A stretch of 64,000 nt of DNA from Phycisphaerae bacterium (GTDB taxonomy: Bacteria; Planctomycetota; Phycisphaerae; Sedimentisphaerales; Anaerobacaceae): positions 142,872 to 206,871 of the forward strand of contig JAQTLP010000005.1 of NCBI GenBank assembly GCA_028714855.1, given 5' to 3'. A program made the position numbers and the translations under genes. This document shows, piece by piece, positions 1 through 12,022 of the stretch. Under the pieces are notes generated by a model. It had not been told where the DNA came from. It saw only the letters and a list, made by a program, of their open reading frames with translations, and did not search any database. Positions within the stretch are counted from its first letter, which is position 1. Every line of letters begins with the position of its first letter.

Positions 1-536
1 TCACCTTCGGCGAAATCTCGCCCAAAAGCGGATTTCCAATAAGCCGCCTCTTTACTTCAAATTCCTAACCTGAAAACTCGCGAAAACCTAAAATTATACA
101 TACTTACGAACAAATTGCAAAATAATTTTCTTCAGCTATTTTCAGCAAATAGCCTCATTTTTTTACCAAATACATCTTGGTTTGATTTTGGCAGGAAAGG
201 CATTTCTTATCGGACCGTCTTTAACTGTCGATGACCAAAAAAACACGACACACTACCAATAAATTCGCCTTCCTTAAAGAATCCAGGGTCTGACCACTTA
301 CGGCCATCCCAAAGCCATTTATCAGCTTTGGCGTACCCCTTAACCTAACAAAGTAACTAACAAACTATCCTTGACTACTACATCACAGATATGTAACAGC
401 CCAACTCGTAAACGCAAAACCAATCCCTGGTTCTGCTCGCTACGGCTGAAAAAACAAGATATTACTACACAAATCTTTTTATATCAAACAAAAATTTGAA
501 TAAATTTTGCTAAAAATCGCAAAAATATACACTTTT
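1..536. other. Intergenic, no gene seen
   Basis: This AT-rich stretch lies downstream of fusA. I see no convincing reading frame, tRNA or rRNA in it. A weak hairpin with a TTTTGC/GCAAAA stem lies close to the fusA stop, around 505-525, but it lacks a GC-rich stem and is not a convincing terminator. Confidence 0.6.
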
Positions 537-2621
537 TTATAAAATAACCTGCTTGGCAATCTGCTCCGGCACTCTTTCATAGCTCAACGGCTCCATAGTA
601 AAGGTCCCGCGGCCGGCTGTGGCACTCCTAATTTCGCTGGAATATCCAAACATTTCAGCCAAAGGCACTTTGGCATCGATTATCCGCATATTTCCATGTA
701 GCCGACAATCCGTAATTACCCCCCTTTTCCCGAGCAAATTGCCCTGTATTGCCCCAAAATTGGCCTCCGGCACTATTATTTGGAGCCGCATTACCGGCTC
801 AAGCAAAACCGGCTCCGCCTCTTTGCACGCCTTTTCCACCGCTATTTTGGCAGCCTGCTCAAAAGCCAAATCCGAAGAATCAACCGAATGAAACGAACCG
901 TCAATAAGAGCAACTTTGATACCCACAACAGGAAAACCTGCCAGCACACCATTGCTCATAGCGTCTCTAACCCCCCTTTCCACTGCGGGAATGAATTCTC
1001 TCGGCACCGCATTGGAAACTATCTTGCTCACAAATTCAATATCATTGCTACAATGCCCCTCCTCAGTCAACAGAGGCTCAACCGTCAAAACCACATGTCC
1101 ATATTGGCCATGACCGCCTGTTTGACGTACAAACTTTCCTTCTGCCTTAGATAACCTGGTAATAGCTTCTTTATATGCGACCTTTGGCTTGCCGACCCTG
1201 ATATGAACCCCCTTCTCCCTTACCAGTTTATGCTGGAGTATTTCCAAATGCAGCTCGCCCATTCCGCGGATGATTGTCTGGCCTGTTTCGCTGTCTATTT
1301 TACACTCGAAAGTCGGGTCTTCACGCCTCAAATCCGCCAGAGCTTTCGACAATTTTGCCGTCTCTGTGCCGCTTTTGGGCTCTATCGACATACTGATAAC
1401 CGTTTCAGGAAATGTAATACTCGGCAGGCAAACCGGATGTTTAGGGTCGCAAATCGTATCGCCCGTAAGCGTTTCTTTTAACCCAACCACTGCGACAATG
1501 TCCCCGGCGACGGTTGAGTCCAGAATTTTTCGCTCGCCGGCGTGCATCTCGAATATCCTGGTAATATTCTCTTTTTTGTCGCGGTTTACATTTAAGACCC
1601 TCGTGCCGGACTTTAATGTCCCCTGATAAATCCTTAGAAAGTATAAATCACCGTGCGAATCACTGGTAATCTTAAATGCCAGAGCTACAAGACTGGCCTT
1701 TCGGTCGCATTTAATTGATATTTCTTTGTCCTTGTCTTTACCTTTACCATCCCCTTTGTGCACGATTATATCAGGTCTGTCCAGCGGCGAAGGTAAATAC
1801 GCCACAACGCCATCGAGCAGCTTTTGCACGCCGATATACTTCAGGGCTGAACCGACAAATACCGGATGAAGTTTGTTGGCTATGGTTCCTTTTCTAATCG
1901 CTTTATTTATCATCTCAGCATCGACCGGCTTATCGTGAACGTAAGCATCCATCAGAGCCTCATCGTACTCAGCTGCGTGTTCAATCATCTCTTTTCTGTG
2001 CTGCTCTGCGGTTTGCCGCAATTCGTCGGGAATTTCAGCTTCTTCAAAGGTCGCCCCCAATTCTTCGGTCTTGTAGAAAATAGCCTGCATCTTTATAAGG
2101 TCTATTATTCCTCTAAAAGAATCTTCTGCACCGATAGGCAGCTGCACACAAACAGGATTGGCTAAGAGTTTATCGCGAATGCTTTTGACGGTCATCTCGA
2201 AGTCGGCGCCGACTTTGTCCATCTTATTCACAAAGCAAAGACAAGACAGGACGTATTTCTGTCCCTGTCTCCAGACGGTTTCGCTTTGCGCCTGAACGCC
2301 TTCACTGCCGTCAAACACTGCTACAGCACCATCGAGAACACGCAGGGACCGCTCAACCTCAGCAGTAAAATCAATGTGCCCCGGCGTATCAATAAGGTTA
2401 ATCTCAAAATCCTTCCAGGGACACTTTGTCGCGGCGCTGGTTATAGTAATGCCCCTTTTCTGCTCCTCTTCCAGATAATCCATAACTGCGGTGCCGTCGT
2501 GGACTTCCCCCATCTTGTAGGTTTTGCCTGTATAATAGAGTATGCGCTCGGTTACCGTCGTTTTGCCGGCATCGATATGAGCCATAATCCCGATATTACG
2601 TAATTGTTTCAATCTGTTCAT
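537..2621 (-). CDS. fusA: Translation elongation factor G
   Basis: EF-G is the ribosomal translocase, a cytosolic GTPase that moves tRNA and mRNA after peptide bond formation and helps recycle ribosomes. The 694-residue product has the usual family length. The P-loop AHIDAGKT is at residues 14-21, followed by the intact switch I signature RGITI, the DTPGH motif and NKMD. The C-terminal domains read through without interruption. It is the last gene of the rpsL-rpsG-fusA string, 81 bp after rpsG, and a terminator-like hairpin in that gap suggests it is expressed partly independently or at a reduced level. The local order and full-length match make the housekeeping role secure. Confidence 0.97.
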   Translation of the reverse strand: MNRLKQLRNIGIMAHIDAGKTTVTERILYYTGKTYKMGEVHDGTAVMDYLEEEQKRGITITSAATKCPWKDFEINLIDTPGHIDFTAEVERSLRVLDGAVAVFDGSEGVQAQSETVWRQGQKYVLSCLCFVNKMDKVGADFEMTVKSIRDKLLANPVCVQLPIGAEDSFRGIIDLIKMQAIFYKTEELGATFEEAEIPDELRQTAEQHRKEMIEHAAEYDEALMDAYVHDKPVDAEMINKAIRKGTIANKLHPVFVGSALKYIGVQKLLDGVVAYLPSPLDRPDIIVHKGDGKGKDKDKEISIKCDRKASLVALAFKITSDSHGDLYFLRIYQGTLKSGTRVLNVNRDKKENITRIFEMHAGERKILDSTVAGDIVAVVGLKETLTGDTICDPKHPVCLPSITFPETVISMSIEPKSGTETAKLSKALADLRREDPTFECKIDSETGQTIIRGMGELHLEILQHKLVREKGVHIRVGKPKVAYKEAITRLSKAEGKFVRQTGGHGQYGHVVLTVEPLLTEEGHCSNDIEFVSKIVSNAVPREFIPAVERGVRDAMSNGVLAGFPVVGIKVALIDGSFHSVDSSDLAFEQAAKIAVEKACKEAEPVLLEPVMRLQIIVPEANFGAIQGNLLGKRGVITDCRLHGNMRIIDAKVPLAEMFGYSSEIRSATAGRGTFTMEPLSYERVPEQIAKQVIL

Positions 2622-2642
2622 TGTTCATTACTATAAACGAGT

Positions 2643-2683
2643 AAAAAAATAGCGGACAAGAAAAATCCTATCCTATCCGCTAT
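2643..2683 (-). terminator. Terminator or attenuator between rpsG and fusA
   Basis: On the minus strand an 8-bp perfect stem (ATAGCGGA/TCCGCTAT) with a 19-nt loop is followed directly by seven T residues. This is the form of a rho-independent terminator. It lies inside the str operon, so it would lower, not abolish, fusA transcription unless fusA has its own promoter. Confidence 0.7.
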
Positions 2684-2702
2684 CTGCTATACCTTATTGA
2701 AA

Positions 2703-3209
2703 TTACCAGGCGAAATGAGCAAATGCCTTGTTGGCCTCAGCCATCTTGTGCACATTATCTCGGGTGGTCATTGCACCGCCGCGCCTGTCATAAGCTTCCA
2801 TCAGTTCAGTGGCCAGCCGCTGACATATAGCGGAGCCTTTTTTGCCCCTGGTCGATTGTATTATCCACCGAAACGCAAGCGACTGCTGGCGGCTGGGTTT
2901 TACCTGCATCGGAATTTGATAACTGGCCCCGCCGATACGTTTGCTGCGAACTTCAAGTAACGGCTTCACATTATTAATAGCTGTCTCGAACACCTCCAGC
3001 TCGGTTTTCTGACCGGTTGCCCCTTCGCCCGAGCCGCCGGTGACCAGCGGTGAGCGGCGAATTATTTCCATAGCATCATAAAAAGCTCTTTGTGCTACGC
3101 TTTTTTTGCCGTCCCACATCAAACTGTTAATAAACTTCGATACTAATTTGCTCTTATACACTGGGTCCGGCTTTAACTGCTGACCCGAAGCTGTAAATTT
3201 TCCTGCCAT
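2703..3209 (-). CDS. rpsG: 30S ribosomal protein S7
   Basis: S7 nucleates assembly of the 30S head by binding the 3' major domain of 16S rRNA, and it contacts the tRNA exit site. The product is 168 residues, about a dozen longer than the common 156. The extra length is a Gly-rich internal segment near residues 53-66 (around SGEGATG), before the conserved helix that begins [11 protein letters not shown]. The conserved [11 protein letters not shown] and RWIIQSTR segments are present. It lies between rpsL and fusA as in most bacteria, 48 bp after rpsL. Confidence 0.96.
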   Translation of the reverse strand: MAGKFTASGQQLKPDPVYKSKLVSKFINSLMWDGKKSVAQRAFYDAMEIIRRSPLVTGGSGEGATGQKTELEVFETAINNVKPLLEVRSKRIGGASYQIPMQVKPSRQQSLAFRWIIQSTRGKKGSAICQRLATELMEAYDRRGGAMTTRDNVHKMAEANKAFAHFAW

Positions 3210-3257
3210 AATCTTTCTCTTTTTGACCTGTTATTAAGGCCGATTATCAATATCTTT

Positions 3258-3629
3258 CTATTTCGGCGTTTTTGCCCCGTATTTACTTCTGCCCTGTTTG
3301 CGGTTCGCCACGCCGGCACAGTCAAGCACGCCGCGAACAATATGATACCGAACACCCGGCAAATCCCTGACTCGGCCTCCGCGAATTACAACTGTGCTGT
3401 GCTCCTGCAGGTTGTGGTCGATACCGGGTATATAAGCTGTAACCTCCTTGCCATCGGTCAATCTGACACGGGCGATTTTCCGCAAAGCAGAGTTCGGCTT
3501 TTTGGGCGTTTGAGTTCTTACAATCAGGCACACGCCTCTTTTCTGAGGGCTTCCGCTGATTTCAGATACTCTCTTTCGGCCCTTAGATTTCGCTCTCGAC
3601 CGTTTGACCAACTGGTTTATAGTAGGCAT
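3258..3629 (-). CDS. rpsL: 30S ribosomal protein S12, natural Arg88 form
   Basis: S12 sits at the decoding centre and controls accuracy. The 123-residue protein has the conserved TPKKPNSAL segment with Lys43 intact. In the second decoding loop, the residue that is Lys88 in E. coli numbering (initiator Met counted) is Arg here: the segment reads GGRVRDLPG and the codon is AGG. The numbering matches E. coli without gaps up to this point. Lys88Arg is a well-known streptomycin-resistance substitution in other bacteria, so this lineage may be intrinsically less sensitive. It is first in the rpsL-rpsG-fusA group, 40 bp after rpoC. Confidence 0.96.
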   Translation of the reverse strand: MPTINQLVKRSRAKSKGRKRVSEISGSPQKRGVCLIVRTQTPKKPNSALRKIARVRLTDGKEVTAYIPGIDHNLQEHSTVVIRGGRVRDLPGVRYHIVRGVLDCAGVANRKQGRSKYGAKTPK

Positions 3630-3669
3630 AATTCACTTTCGTTTTAATTTTCGTTCTGAATCACTATCT

Positions 3670-6600
3670 TCAATTAATTCCCAGAGCTTCCTTAATAGCA
3701 GCCTCTGCCTTTGCCTCGGTCTCCTCAACCCCTTTAATCTCTGCAAACTCCTTCGGCAGCGGAGCTTCAGCAAGGTGCTTGACCTTAATGTCAAGATGCG
3801 GCTTGAAAGCTGTGCCGGCTGGTATCAAATGACCAAGTATTACGTTTTCCTTTAAGCCGCGAAGCTTATCTACTTTAGCAGACAATGAAGCGGCAGTCAA
3901 GACCTTTGTTGTTTCCTGGAAACTGGCCGCTGCAATGAAGCTTTCGGACTGCAGTGAAGCCTTTGTTATTCCCAAAAGCAATGTCTTGGCAGTTGCGGGT
4001 CTGGGCTTTTTCCCCTTTGCACTTGTGCCGCCGATTGCCTCAACTCTTTCATTCATCGCAGCCAGTTCGTCGCGGCCGATAACCTGACCTTCCTTCAAAT
4101 CGGTAACATCTCCGAGGTCGGCTATCTTGATACTATTGGCTAAGCTCTCATTCTCTTTTTTGAACTGGAACTTATCAACAACCTCACCCGGCAGAAATGA
4201 ACTATCACCAACAGAATCAATCTCAACTTTACGCATCATTTGGGAGCAGATAATCTCAATGTGTTTGTCGTTGATATTCACATTTTGTGAACGATAGACA
4301 TTTTGAATCTCTGCGATTAAATACCTCTGCAATGCCTCTTCACCTTTAATTCGCAGAATATCGTGCGGAACCAGCGGTCCATCTGTCAATGGGTCGCCGG
4401 CCTCTGCCATATCTCCGGCGTGAACATTCAGGTGCCTGTCACGCGGAATGTGGTGTTCCTTCTCCATTCCCGATTCGGCGCCGCGAACTATAACTGTCAT
4501 TTTGCCTTTGCGTTTATCGCTTCGCAACTCGACCCGGCCCGAGATTTCCGCCATTGCAGCAGGGTCTTTGGGTTTGCGCGCTTCAAATACTTCAGTAACT
4601 CTAGGCAGTCCACCTGTGATGTCCTGAGTCCCGGCGGCCGCCCTGGGTTGATGAGCAAGCAACTGGCCTGCCTGGACACGCTGGCCTTCGTCAACCTCAA
4701 TCCTGGCCCCGGCAGGCAGATAGTGGACATCAAGTATTTTGCCGTCCGCATCTTCTATGATAACTTGCGGATGCGTATCTCCTTTATGCTCGATTACTAC
4801 GCGTTTACCGCCAAGCTGACCTTTTCGCTCTTCTTCAAGCCGAACTGTCTCGCCTTCTATAATATCTACGAACGCAATTTGCCCCGAAACTTCAGCCAGA
4901 ATCGGCGTGCGGTGCGGATCCCAGGAGAATAAAAGCTTACCCACAGCACAATCCTGTCCGTCATCTATGTGCATAAGTGCGCCGTAAGGCACCTTATACT
5001 TTTCAAGCTCACGGTCCTTTTGGTCTAATATGGCAAGTTCACCGCTGCGCTTTAGTACGACACCTTTAGACCTGACAGGCTTCTTTTCCTTGGAAGATGC
5101 TTCATCTTTCGACGAAGTACGGGAAGAATCCAGCGGGTCTTCGACAACGCCCAAATTTCTGAACTCAACCTTTCCTTCAAAGCCCGCTTTCTGGCCGCTT
5201 TCAAGTATGGCTCTCGCAGCGATACCGCCGGTATGGAACGTACGCAGTGTCAGCTGCGTGCCGGGTTCGCCGATTGACTGTGCAGCAATAATGCCGACTG
5301 CCGAGCCCTCTTCGACAAGATGGCTGGTGCTCATATCCCAGCCGTAACACTTCGCACAAATACCGAACGTGCTGTCACAGGTTAGAGGGCTTCTAACTCT
5401 GATGGCATCAAGCCCCAAAGCTTCAATCTTCGCTGCTGCCTTGGGAGTAATAACTTCGTTCTCACGAACAATCATTTCATCTGTAATCGGGTTGCGGATA
5501 TTATCTCTGGCTGTTCTGCCGACAATAAGTTGAGTAAGCGGTATATCAACCTGCTCACCTCTGCTGATTGCACTTTTGGTAATTCCCTGCAATGTCCCGC
5601 AATCGCGCTCGGTGACAATTACATTTTGCGCCACATCGATTAGTTTGCGGGTAAGATAACCGGAATTAGCGGTCTTTAATGCGGTATCAGCCAGTCCTTT
5701 ACGGGCTCCGTGCGTTGAGCTGAAGTACTCAAGAACAGTCAAGCCCTCCCGGAAGTTTGACTTAATTGGGGTCTCGATAATCTCACCGCTTGGATTGGCC
5801 ATTAACGCTCGCATTCCTGCCAGCTGCTGAATCTGGTCGACACTGCCTCTCGCACCTGAATCACTCATAAGGTATATCGGGTTCAAATATGGAGAGCCGT
5901 CTTCCTTCTTATCTTCTCTAAGGGCACGCATCATCTCGCCGGTAACGGCAACACGGGCATGCGTCCAGGCATCGATGACCTGATTGTATCTTTCCCCCTC
6001 GGTCAGAACACCATTATTATAATTGGTCTGGATTTTACTGACCTTTTTCTCTGTCTCGTCGATAATTTCCTGTTTCTTCACCGGTATTTTCAGGTCGGTA
6101 AGACCAAAGCTCAAGCCGCCGAGCGTGGCATGTTTGAAACCCACGTCCTTTATTTTATCAAGCAAATTTACAGTTTGAGCGCTGCCGGCAAATTCGAAAC
6201 AGTCACTAATAACCCTGCTCAAAGTGCCCTGCGACATCGTCGTATTATAAAACGGCATTTCATCTGGCAGTATATCGTTGAAAATACACCTTCCAACCGT
6301 TGTCTCTATTATTTGGCCGGAGAGTCCCTCACCTGCTTTAGTTTCCGGAACCGCTTCTTTTTGAGTCTTGGACTGTTTGTGCTTCGAGTCCTTTTTCAAA
6401 ACCACGCCTTCAGACCCCTTGACCGGTTTATTAACCTTTACGCTAATGATAGAGTGCAAAGCGATTTTCCCCATTTCATAGGCCATCATAGCCTCGAAAG
6501 TGTTTCTAAAAGCCATCCCTTGTCCTTTTTGACCAGGGCTGATAGAAGTTAAATAATAGTTGCCCATAACCATATCCTGGGAGGGCCCGAGCATCGGAGA

Positions 6601-8073
6601 ACCATTGGCCGGTGAGAAAATGTTGCTTGTAGGCATCATCAAGGTATGACTTTCGGCTTGTGCCTCGACACTCAGCGGCAAATGGACGGCCATCTGGTCA
6701 CCGTCGAAGTCGGCATTGAAACCCCTGCAGGCCAGCGGATGAAGCATAATGGCGTTACCTTCCACAAGAATCGGTTCAAAGGCCTGAATACCCATTCGAT
6801 GAAGAGTAGGCGCTCGGTTCAGTAATACAGGATGCTGATGAATGGCCTCTTCCAAGATGTCCCATACCTGCTCATCCCGCCGTTCGATTATTCTCTTGGC
6901 GCTTTTAATCGTATCGGCAAGGCCGTGCTGCTTAAGTTTTCTAATAATGAACGGCTGATACAGCTCCAATGCTATTTTCTTCGGCAAGCCGCACTGATAA
7001 AGCTTCAGATTAGGCCCTACTACAATCACAGAACGAGCTGAGTAGTCCACGCGCTTGCCGAGCAGATTTTCGCGGAATCGACCCTGCTTACCCTTAATCA
7101 TATCGGTCAAGCTCTTCAATGGCCGGCTATTACTGCCGAGGACCGGCCTGCGGCACCGGCTATTGTCCAGCAGCGAATCAACTGCCTGTTGAAGCATTCT
7201 TTTTTCGTTGCGGATAATCACTTCGGGGGCATTGAGGTCTATAAGCTTTTTCAATCGGTTGTTACGATTGATAATTCGTCTGTAAAGGTCATTAAGGTCG
7301 CTGGTTGCAAAGTTGCCGCTTTCAAGAAGAACCAAAGGACGCAAATCCGGCGGAATAACGGGAACAACTTCGAGCACCATCCACTCCTGCTTGTTACTAC
7401 TGCTCCTGATCGCATTGACTACCTTAAGACGTTTCGTAAGGTCTTTGATTTTCTGATTGCTGTTGGTCTTGACTACGGCGGCTCTAAGCTCATTGCTCAA
7501 TGCCTCAAGGTCAAGATTTGTCAGCAGGGCCTTGATGGCTTCGGCGCCCATCAGCGCCTTAAACGCGTTACCGTATTTGTTCAATGCCTCACGGTATTCT
7601 TCTTCGCTAAGAAGTTGACCAAGCTTTAAAGGACTTTGGCCAGCGTCGGTAACAACGTAATCCTGGAAGTAAATTATTTTTTCCAGGTCTAACGCTTTCA
7701 TTGCCAAAAGAGTGCTGAGATGATTCGGTATGGCCTTGAAAAACCATATGTGTACCACCGGCGCAGCAAGATTGATATGTCCCATTCGCTTGCGCCGAAC
7801 GCGGCTGTGCGTAACTTTGACACCGCAGCGATCGCAAATTATCCCCTTGAATTTGGTGCCTTTATATTTGCCGCAGGCGCACTCCCAATCCCGTTCAGGA
7901 CCGAAAATGCGTTCGCAGAACAAGCCGTCCTTCTCCGGCCGATACGTACGGTAGTTAATGGTCTCGGGCTTGCGAACCTCACCGAAAGACCAGCTGCGAA
8001 TATCATTGGGACTGGCCAGCGAAATCTTGACCAAACCATAATCGTTAATGCGATCGTATATATTTCCCAGCAT
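3670..8073 (-). CDS. rpoC: RNA polymerase beta' subunit
   Basis: This is the largest RNA polymerase subunit; it carries the catalytic magnesium site and the clamp. The product is 1467 residues. The N-terminal zinc ribbon ligands are Cys65, Cys67, Cys80 and Cys83. The catalytic aspartate motif NADFDGD is at residues 453-459. A second cysteine cluster (around [11 protein letters not shown]) sits in the C-terminal half, followed by the bridge-helix and trigger-loop region with [13 protein letters not shown]. It follows rpoB by 80 bp. Lys/Glu-rich inserts near residues 565-590 ([12 protein letters not shown]) and 1010-1030 ([11 protein letters not shown]) are lineage-type insertions and do not disrupt the core. 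Confidence 0.98.
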   Translation of the reverse strand: MLGNIYDRINDYGLVKISLASPNDIRSWSFGEVRKPETINYRTYRPEKDGLFCERIFGPERDWECACGKYKGTKFKGIICDRCGVKVTHSRVRRKRMGHINLAAPVVHIWFFKAIPNHLSTLLAMKALDLEKIIYFQDYVVTDAGQSPLKLGQLLSEEEYREALNKYGNAFKALMGAEAIKALLTNLDLEALSNELRAAVVKTNSNQKIKDLTKRLKVVNAIRSSSNKQEWMVLEVVPVIPPDLRPLVLLESGNFATSDLNDLYRRIINRNNRLKKLIDLNAPEVIIRNEKRMLQQAVDSLLDNSRCRRPVLGSNSRPLKSLTDMIKGKQGRFRENLLGKRVDYSARSVIVVGPNLKLYQCGLPKKIALELYQPFIIRKLKQHGLADTIKSAKRIIERRDEQVWDILEEAIHQHPVLLNRAPTLHRMGIQAFEPILVEGNAIMLHPLACRGFNADFDGDQMAVHLPLSVEAQAESHTLMMPTSNIFSPANGSPMLGPSQDMVMGNYYLTSISPGQKGQGMAFRNTFEAMMAYEMGKIALHSIISVKVNKPVKGSEGVVLKKDSKHKQSKTQKEAVPETKAGEGLSGQIIETTVGRCIFNDILPDEMPFYNTTMSQGTLSRVISDCFEFAGSAQTVNLLDKIKDVGFKHATLGGLSFGLTDLKIPVKKQEIIDETEKKVSKIQTNYNNGVLTEGERYNQVIDAWTHARVAVTGEMMRALREDKKEDGSPYLNPIYLMSDSGARGSVDQIQQLAGMRALMANPSGEIIETPIKSNFREGLTVLEYFSSTHGARKGLADTALKTANSGYLTRKLIDVAQNVIVTERDCGTLQGITKSAISRGEQVDIPLTQLIVGRTARDNIRNPITDEMIVRENEVITPKAAAKIEALGLDAIRVRSPLTCDSTFGICAKCYGWDMSTSHLVEEGSAVGIIAAQSIGEPGTQLTLRTFHTGGIAARAILESGQKAGFEGKVEFRNLGVVEDPLDSSRTSSKDEASSKEKKPVRSKGVVLKRSGELAILDQKDRELEKYKVPYGALMHIDDGQDCAVGKLLFSWDPHRTPILAEVSGQIAFVDIIEGETVRLEEERKGQLGGKRVVIEHKGDTHPQVIIEDADGKILDVHYLPAGARIEVDEGQRVQAGQLLAHQPRAAAGTQDITGGLPRVTEVFEARKPKDPAAMAEISGRVELRSDKRKGKMTVIVRGAESGMEKEHHIPRDRHLNVHAGDMAEAGDPLTDGPLVPHDILRIKGEEALQRYLIAEIQNVYRSQNVNINDKHIEIICSQMMRKVEIDSVGDSSFLPGEVVDKFQFKKENESLANSIKIADLGDVTDLKEGQVIGRDELAAMNERVEAIGGTSAKGKKPRPATAKTLLLGITKASLQSESFIAAASFQETTKVLTAASLSAKVDKLRGLKENVILGHLIPAGTAFKPHLDIKVKHLAEAPLPKEFAEIKGVEETEAKAEAAIKEALGIN

Positions 8074-8153
8074 TTAAAGCTAACTCCTATCTTTTGGTGA
8101 TTGGTATCCGGCGAATGCTAATCATTCACCAGTTGACCAATTACCAGTTATCA

Positions 8154-11100
8154 TTATAAGGCAGAGCTTCCTAACCGTTTCTTCTCAAGCTGAATATTTA
8201 ATCCCAATCCTCTTATCTCGTTGCACAACACATCAAAGGAAAGCGGCGTGCCAGCTTCGAGCCTGTTTTGTCCTTTGACGGTTGATTCATAGATTTTCGT
8301 TCGGCCCTCAACATCATCGCTTTTGACCGTCAGCATTTCCTGAAGGGTATAAGCCGCCCCGTAGCCCTCCAGCGCCCACACTTCCATTTCGCCAAATCGC
8401 TGGCCGCCAGTCCTGGCCTTGCCGCCTAACGGCTGCTGTGTAATAAGACTGTATGGGCCGGTTGCCCTGGCGTGGATCTTGTCATCAACAAGGTGATGCA
8501 GCTTCATCGTATACATATATCCTATCGTGGCAGTCTGGTCGAACGGCTCACCTGTTCTTCCATCGTACAACTGGGTCTTCAGGGATTTGGGAATGTTTAC
8601 GAAAAGCTCATCAGCAGGCGGTGCCTGTTTATTTTTTTCCAGCTCGGCCTTGCGCTTTTTCATAAGCTCGTTTGCTTCGGCTGTGAGCTTTTGGATATCC
8701 TCCTCAGAAGCGCCGTCGAAAACAGGTGTAATCGCATGAAAGCCCAGTACCTTTGCTACCCAGCCAAGGTGGGTTTCGAGAATTTGGCCGACGTTCATTC
8801 GGCTCGGCACACCAAGAGGATTCAGCAGAATATCCAAAGGCGTGCCGTCTTCGAGGAACGGCATATCCTCTTCCGGCATAATCTTGGCAATAACACCCTT
8901 GTTACCGTGGCGTCCGGCCATTTTATCACCGATTGACAGTATTCTCTTGGTGGCGATGTAAACCTTTACCATTTCCAGCACGCCGCTGGCCAGCTCATCA
9001 CCGTGCTTCAAACTATCAATCCTGCGATTTTTTTCTTCTTTAATCTCAGATATTTTACCCCAGAATTTATCCACAACTTTCTGTACATCGTCCCGGACCG
9101 AAGCGGGCCTTATCCACTTAACATCAAAGCCCTCTACCTGCTCATAAATAACATCCTCATCAGTGCTGACTCCGACCTTCTGGCGCGTGGATGGGTCGAT
9201 GATATTGACATCGAACTTCTTGTGAATGGCCTCAATCATTTGCCTGAATATCAAGCATTCTTTGGCACGCATTTCCCCTTCGTATTGTTTTATCTGGGCC
9301 TTGAGGGCTTTCTTTTGTTCCTCGCCGCCTGCGCCGCGCCTGGTGAACCGTTCTGTTTTTATCACCACCCCCTCATTTCCGCTGGGTAGTTCCAGCGAGT
9401 CATTCTTGACGTCTTCGCCCGCTCTTCCAAATATAGCGTGCAGCAATTTTTCCTCAGGCGTCAACTCGGTCTTGCTCTTGGGTACTACCTTGCCTACCAG
9501 AATATCGCCGGGACACACCCTTGTTCCCTCACGAATTACACCGTGTTCATCAAGACTCCGCAGGCCCTTTTCGCTGACATTGGGAATATCACGGGTAAAT
9601 TCTTCCCTGCCGAGGCGGGTTTCTCGGACCTCCGATGTAAATTCGTCGATATGAATACTTGTGAAACTGTCGTTCTTGACAAGTCTCTCACTTACAATAA
9701 TTGCATCTTCAAAGTTAAAACCATCGAAAGTAACAAATCCCACAAGCAAATTTTTACCGAGGGCCAATACGCCGTTGGCAGTGCCGCCACCGTCTGCTAT
9801 GACCTGGCCTTTCTGAACCTTTTCGCCGAGTTTAACTATAGGAGTCTGATTAAGGCAGGTTCTTTCGTTCAAACCAACAAACTTTTCGAGCTTATATTCT
9901 TCAGTATGGTTGAGAACTATTTTGGCAGCATCCACCGAGGTAACAACATCGCCGCCATTCGCACGGACGACCATACTCGAGTTTTGCCCGACTACTTTCT
10001 CCATACCTGTGCCGACCAAAGGCACCTCTGTTTTCAGCAGCGGAACCGCCTGTCGCTGCATGTTGGAGCCCATCAAAGCACGGTTTGCGTCATCGTGCTC
10101 AAGGAACGGAATAAGCGACGCGGAAACACCGACAATTTGTTTGGCTGAAACATCAACGTAATTCACATCCTCGTGCGGAACCTGGGCCAGCTCCCCCCCC
10201 TTCATAGCCAGCACCATCCCTTTTTGAATATCATGTGTATCCGGGTCGAATGTGTTGGGCGCGGCAATCACTGCCTTCATATCTTCATCCGCACGCAAGT
10301 AGTCGACTTTTTCGGAGGCCTTGCCCTTTTCAACTCGTCGATAAGGCGTCAGCAGAAAGCCATACTCATCAACTGTAGCAAATATCGCCAGCGAGGAAAT
10401 CAAACCGATGTTCGTTCCTTCCGGCGTTTCAACCGGACAGATTCTGCCGTAATGGCTTATATGAACGTCGCGAACTTCAAAACCCGCCCGCCTTCTGTTT
10501 AAACCGCCGGGGCCGAGAGCCGACAAACGCCTTTCATGTGTCAATTGACTTAAAGCGTTGGTCTGGTCGACAATCTGGCTCAGCTCGCCGCGGCCAAAGA
10601 AATAGTTTATACTGCTCGATACGCTCTTGGAATTAACAAGGTCCGCTATCCGCAGCGATTCTTCGACTTCCCGTTTCATGCTCATTCGTTCCTGAACGGT
10701 TTTGCGTAGCCTCAACAGCCCTTTCCTGATTTCATCGCCGGCAAGCTCATCGATTGTTCGCAGCCGTCTGTTGCCAAGATGGTCGATGTCGTCAATTGTT
10801 CCTTCGTTGTTGCGTAAAGCCAGTACGTATTTTACTGTATTGAAGAAATCTTCGGGCCTCAGCGTCATCTCCCCTTCGTCAACCGTCTGCCCGAATTTCC
10901 GGTTCAATCTGAACCTGCCGACCTTACCCAGGCGATAGCGGTTAACATCAGAAAATTTCTCATCAAAGAAAGACTGCGCCTTCTTTTCGTTGGCCGGATT
11001 GCCGGGCCTTAATCTCATATAAAATTTTAACAGCGCCTGCTCCTGGCTCTGGCAATCATCCTCCGCAAGGGTGTTCAATACGAGTGTATCGTTTGGCTCC

Positions 11101-11912
11101 TCGATAACTTCGATTTTCTTGGTTCCAGTCCGCTGTACTAAAGAAACCCTGTCGCCGATTTGTGTGCCGGCTTTGACTATAATTTCGCCGGTTTCAGTAT
11201 CCGCAATCGGTTCCACCGCCCACATAACAGGAGTAAGCTGCGATGCCGAAACAGTTTTTGTCGAATAAAACAACCGCAGGATTTGCGAGGTGGTGCCGTA
11301 GTCCGGCCCCATCGCCCGTAAAAAAACCGTCGCCGGTATCTTGCTTGACTGGTCTATCTTGACAACTAAAACGTCTTTGCGGGTTACGCTTATCTCTATC
11401 CAGCTGCCGCGCTCCGGTATGATTCTGCCGCCGTGCAGCACCCTGTCGCCTTCCTTGCTCTCGATGAGAAAATCAACTCCGGGACTTCGATGAAGCTGGC
11501 TTACTATCGTGCGCTCGGCGCCGCTGAAGATAAACTCTCCGCCGCCTATCATGACCGGCATTTCGCCAAGGTACACCGATTGTTCAGCCAAATCTTCGCC
11601 TTCTTTAGTACGCAATCTGCAGCAAATCTTTAATGGGTATCCGTAGGTCAGCCGTAACTGCCGGCATTCGTTGGGAGTATAACGGGGTTTTTCCAGTTCG
11701 TAGTAAAGATATTCCAAACGAATCGTCTTGTCGAAGTTCACGATAGGGAATATCTCGCGAAACAAACTTTCAAGACCAATGTTCTTCCTCCTGGTCGGCG
11801 CTACATCCGTCTGCAGAAAGCGATCATAACTTTTCTTCTGTATTTCTACCAGGTCCGGAATCTCGACAACATCACGGAATCTGCTAAAATTACGTACGGC
11901 CTGTGAAACCAT
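8154..11912 (-). CDS. rpoB: RNA polymerase beta subunit
   Basis: This subunit forms the second half of the RNA polymerase active-site cleft. The 1252-residue product contains the rifampicin-binding region (around FFGRGELSQIVDQTNALSQ); the equivalents of E. coli Asp516, His526 and Ser531 are the sensitive-type residues. The conserved CPVETPEGTNIGLI segment and the C-terminal GGKARTGGQRFGEMEVWAL segment, which docks to beta', are present. It follows rplL by 110 bp and precedes rpoC, the standard beta-operon order. Confidence 0.98.
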   Translation of the reverse strand: MVSQAVRNFSRFRDVVEIPDLVEIQKKSYDRFLQTDVAPTRRKNIGLESLFREIFPIVNFDKTIRLEYLYYELEKPRYTPNECRQLRLTYGYPLKICCRLRTKEGEDLAEQSVYLGEMPVMIGGGEFIFSGAERTIVSQLHRSPGVDFLIESKEGDRVLHGGRIIPERGSWIEISVTRKDVLVVKIDQSSKIPATVFLRAMGPDYGTTSQILRLFYSTKTVSASQLTPVMWAVEPIADTETGEIIVKAGTQIGDRVSLVQRTGTKKIEVIEEPNDTLVLNTLAEDDCQSQEQALLKFYMRLRPGNPANEKKAQSFFDEKFSDVNRYRLGKVGRFRLNRKFGQTVDEGEMTLRPEDFFNTVKYVLALRNNEGTIDDIDHLGNRRLRTIDELAGDEIRKGLLRLRKTVQERMSMKREVEESLRIADLVNSKSVSSSINYFFGRGELSQIVDQTNALSQLTHERRLSALGPGGLNRRRAGFEVRDVHISHYGRICPVETPEGTNIGLISSLAIFATVDEYGFLLTPYRRVEKGKASEKVDYLRADEDMKAVIAAPNTFDPDTHDIQKGMVLAMKGGELAQVPHEDVNYVDVSAKQIVGVSASLIPFLEHDDANRALMGSNMQRQAVPLLKTEVPLVGTGMEKVVGQNSSMVVRANGGDVVTSVDAAKIVLNHTEEYKLEKFVGLNERTCLNQTPIVKLGEKVQKGQVIADGGGTANGVLALGKNLLVGFVTFDGFNFEDAIIVSERLVKNDSFTSIHIDEFTSEVRETRLGREEFTRDIPNVSEKGLRSLDEHGVIREGTRVCPGDILVGKVVPKSKTELTPEEKLLHAIFGRAGEDVKNDSLELPSGNEGVVIKTERFTRRGAGGEEQKKALKAQIKQYEGEMRAKECLIFRQMIEAIHKKFDVNIIDPSTRQKVGVSTDEDVIYEQVEGFDVKWIRPASVRDDVQKVVDKFWGKISEIKEEKNRRIDSLKHGDELASGVLEMVKVYIATKRILSIGDKMAGRHGNKGVIAKIMPEEDMPFLEDGTPLDILLNPLGVPSRMNVGQILETHLGWVAKVLGFHAITPVFDGASEEDIQKLTAEANELMKKRKAELEKNKQAPPADELFVNIPKSLKTQLYDGRTGEPFDQTATIGYMYTMKLHHLVDDKIHARATGPYSLITQQPLGGKARTGGQRFGEMEVWALEGYGAAYTLQEMLTVKSDDVEGRTKIYESTVKGQNRLEAGTPLSFDVLCNEIRGLGLNIQLEKKRLGSSAL

Positions 11913-12022
11913 TTAACTACCCCTTTTTAAATTTCGTTTTTCGTCTATTGGTTGCTCGTAACAGTCAATCCTGGCGTTTAACACCTGACGAAACGAGCTT
12001 CACAACCGTTCAACGATATTCA

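Noticed and set aside
8154..11912. Rifampicin resistance substitutions in RpoB
   Set aside because: The equivalents of Asp516, His526 and Ser531 are all the sensitive-type residues. The Thr and Ala differences nearby are not classical resistance sites.
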